Source: Paracoccus marcusii
Lineage (GTDB): Bacteria; Pseudomonadota; Alphaproteobacteria; Rhodobacterales; Rhodobacteraceae
NCBI RefSeq assembly: GCF_028621715.1
Contig: NZ_CP117466.1
Coordinates: forward strand, 2,740,501-2,804,500
Reading direction: 5' to 3'
DNA length: 64,000 nt
Part shown: piece by piece, positions 62,959 to 64,000 of the stretch
How positions within the stretch are numbered: position 1 is the stretch's first letter
How the letters are laid out: each line of letters begins with the position of its first letter
Program-made: the position numbers and the translations under genes
The notes under the pieces: generated by a model
Seen by the model: only the letters and a program-made list of their open reading frames with translations
The model's database searches: none
Told to the model about the DNA's origin: nothing

Positions 62959-62973
62959 TTAACAAAGCGTTTA
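62959..62973. promoter_or_regulatory. CtrA-like TTAA-N7-TTTA site
   Basis: TTAA-CAAAGCG-TTTA differs by one base from the CtrA consensus TTAA-N7-TTAA. It lies between recA and the sulfotransferase-like gene, 66 bases before the ATG of the latter. Its position near cckA, whose pathway controls CtrA, is suggestive only. Confidence 0.35.
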
Positions 62974-63039
62974 CAGCCTTTGGCGGGCCCGCTATCCAAC
63001 GCCTCCGTGCATCTGCAACACCATGATCGGACGACAGGC

Positions 63040-63627
63040 ATGCTGATATTTTGGGACCAGAGGCTGGTGTTTCTCGCCACGCCCAAGGCCGGCTCGACGG
63101 CGATCGAGGTTGCGCTCGAGTCGCTGGCCTCTGCGTCGCTGCTGCGACCGGACGCGCTCAAGCACACGGATATCGCCACCTATCGCCGTTTCGTCGGCCC
63201 GTGGCTTTCCGCGCAGACCGGTGCGGATTTCACCACGGTCGCCCTGATGAGAGAGCCGGTGGACTGGCTGCGCAGCTGGTACCGCTTCAAGCTGCGCGAC
63301 GATCATGACGATCCGCGCCATGCCATGGACGGCATCAGCTTTTCCGGTTTCGCAACGCGTTACGCCGCAGGCCAGCACCCCGAAATCGGCAGCCAGAGCG
63401 CGTTTCTGACGGACGGCGATCATCGCGTCGACTGCATCTTCCGCTACGAGGACATCGCCAGCTTCGTGGATTTCCTGGAGACGCGACTTGATTGCGCGAT
63501 CGAGCTGCCGCGCATCAACGTGCCGCCCAGTGTCGACGTCCATCTGCCCGAACCGGCCGAGGCGCAGCTGCGCCACGCGATGGCCCGCGACCTGGACGTA
63601 TACGCGTCCTTGCACAGCCGCAGCTGA
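63040..63627 (+). CDS. Sulfotransferase-like protein
   Basis: A 195-residue protein resembling the small sulfotransferase group. RLVFLATPKAGSTAIEVAL near the N-terminus fits a PAPS 5-prime phosphosulfate-binding loop, and ALMREPVDWLRSWYRFKLRDD the 3-prime phosphate-binding region. The acceptor is unknown. The start at 63040 follows GGACGACAGGC; the ribosome site is weak. It is convergent with the cckA fragment, eight bases apart. A possible CtrA-type site precedes it. Confidence 0.75.
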   Translation: MLIFWDQRLVFLATPKAGSTAIEVALESLASASLLRPDALKHTDIATYRRFVGPWLSAQTGADFTTVALMREPVDWLRSWYRFKLRDDHDDPRHAMDGISFSGFATRYAAGQHPEIGSQSAFLTDGDHRVDCIFRYEDIASFVDFLETRLDCAIELPRINVPPSVDVHLPEPAEAQLRHAMARDLDVYASLHSRS

Positions 63628-63635
63628 TCCGCGCG

Positions 63636-64000
63636 TCAGTGCAGCCGGTCGCTGCCCGAGGGGCGCGTCAGCTGCATCTCGACCATCTGCGTCAGCTCGG
63701 TCAGCGTGAACGGCTTGGCCAAGAACGATGCGTCTGCAATGGGCACCTGTCCGTCCACAAAGATGTCCTCGGTATATCCGGACATGAAGATGACCTTGGC
63801 GGAAGGCAGCATCCGCCGCCCCTCGCGGACCCAGGTGGGGCCGTCCATGCCGGGCATCACGACATCGGTGACGAAAATGTCGACCGGACCGTCGCGCCCC
63901 TCCAGAAGGCTCAGCGCGGCCTCTCCCGATCCGGCCTCAAGGACGTCATACCCCTTCAGCTTCAGGGCACGCGCGGCAAACGCGCGGACCGGCGCCTCGT
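63636..64000 (-). CDS. cckA: Hybrid histidine kinase CckA, C-terminal receiver domain (partial)
   Basis: Only the last 121 residues are present; the gene enters from the right edge. They form a receiver domain: FVTDVVMPGMDG contains the phospho-accepting aspartate, FMSGYTED the conserved Thr/Ser region and FLAKPFTLTEL the conserved lysine. The sequence (VRAFAARALKLKGYDVLEAGSGEAAL) and the position next to recA match CckA, which feeds the ChpT-CtrA relay controlling cell cycle or, in Rhodobacterales, motility and gene-transfer-agent genes. A separate response regulator cannot be formally excluded because the kinase part is outside. Confidence 0.8.
   Translation of the reverse strand, partial: EAPVRAFAARALKLKGYDVLEAGSGEAALSLLEGRDGPVDIFVTDVVMPGMDGPTWVREGRRMLPSAKVIFMSGYTEDIFVDGQVPIADASFLAKPFTLTELTQMVEMQLTRPSGSDRLH

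Overview
The window is a stretch of high-GC alphaproteobacterial chromosome, most likely from Paracoccus or a close relative in the Rhodobacterales. This rests on gene order (cckA fragment, recA and alaS together; folB-folP-glmM; hda-ppk-ppx), on a five-carbon-pathway ALA synthase (hemA), on an alphaproteobacterial LexA box (GTTC-N7-GTTC) at recA, on a short-type prolyl-tRNA synthetase and on codon style. There is no sign of a prophage, insertion sequence, integron or CRISPR array. Genes are dense, on both strands, and mostly core metabolism and information processing.

Layout. 1-10.2 kb: class I aldolase (partial), phosphoglycerate kinase, an overlapping pair of cyclophilins (cytoplasmic then exported), a PPDK-like PEP enzyme, an exported SleB/CwlJ-type wall hydrolase, then folB-folP-glmM. 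10.2-19.4 kb: FAD monooxygenase, a DksA-like factor with one of the four usual zinc cysteines, a MoxR ATPase without an adjacent VWA partner, metY, an exported SIMPL protein, a 967-residue single-pass protein that looks like GspL/PilM at one end and PilP/GspC at the other, and a TraB/GumN protein. 19.4-28.8 kb: groES-groEL behind a sigma-70 promoter and a perfect CIRCE operator, then a leftward run AI-2E transporter, hda, ppk, ppx, and divergent proS. 28.8-34.5 kb: a complete branched-chain amino acid ABC transporter livK-G-F-H-M with a strong hairpin between livK and livG.

34.5-43.5 kb: CAP-domain lipoprotein, guaA, an iron-sulfur (6-4) photolyase of the PhrB/CryB type, a monooxygenase-GNAT fusion, pepF, an M19 dipeptidase, rbsD, a 48-residue entericidin-like lipoprotein and a small exported protein. 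43.5-53.5 kb: lepA, a DJ-1/PfpI protein, HAD phosphatase with an EamA exporter, a small metal-binding protein, a ParA-like ATPase, a second M19 dipeptidase, a RodZ-like protein and hemA. 53.5-64 kb: an M20 dipeptidase, a lytic transglycosylase lipoprotein, gatB, small DUF proteins, a class II amidotransferase, alaS, recA, a sulfotransferase-like protein and the receiver end of cckA.

Several well-defined control sites can be read directly: promoter plus CIRCE at groESL, promoter plus LexA box at recA, and an FNR/FnrL-type box upstream of hemA. Most convergent gene ends carry clear hairpins. I did not find a convincing wholly new system. The best leads are the large GspL/PilP-like protein with its divergent SIMPL neighbour, the single-cysteine DksA, the monooxygenase-acetyltransferase fusion, the orphan MoxR, and a few unexplained palindromes and structured intergenic segments.
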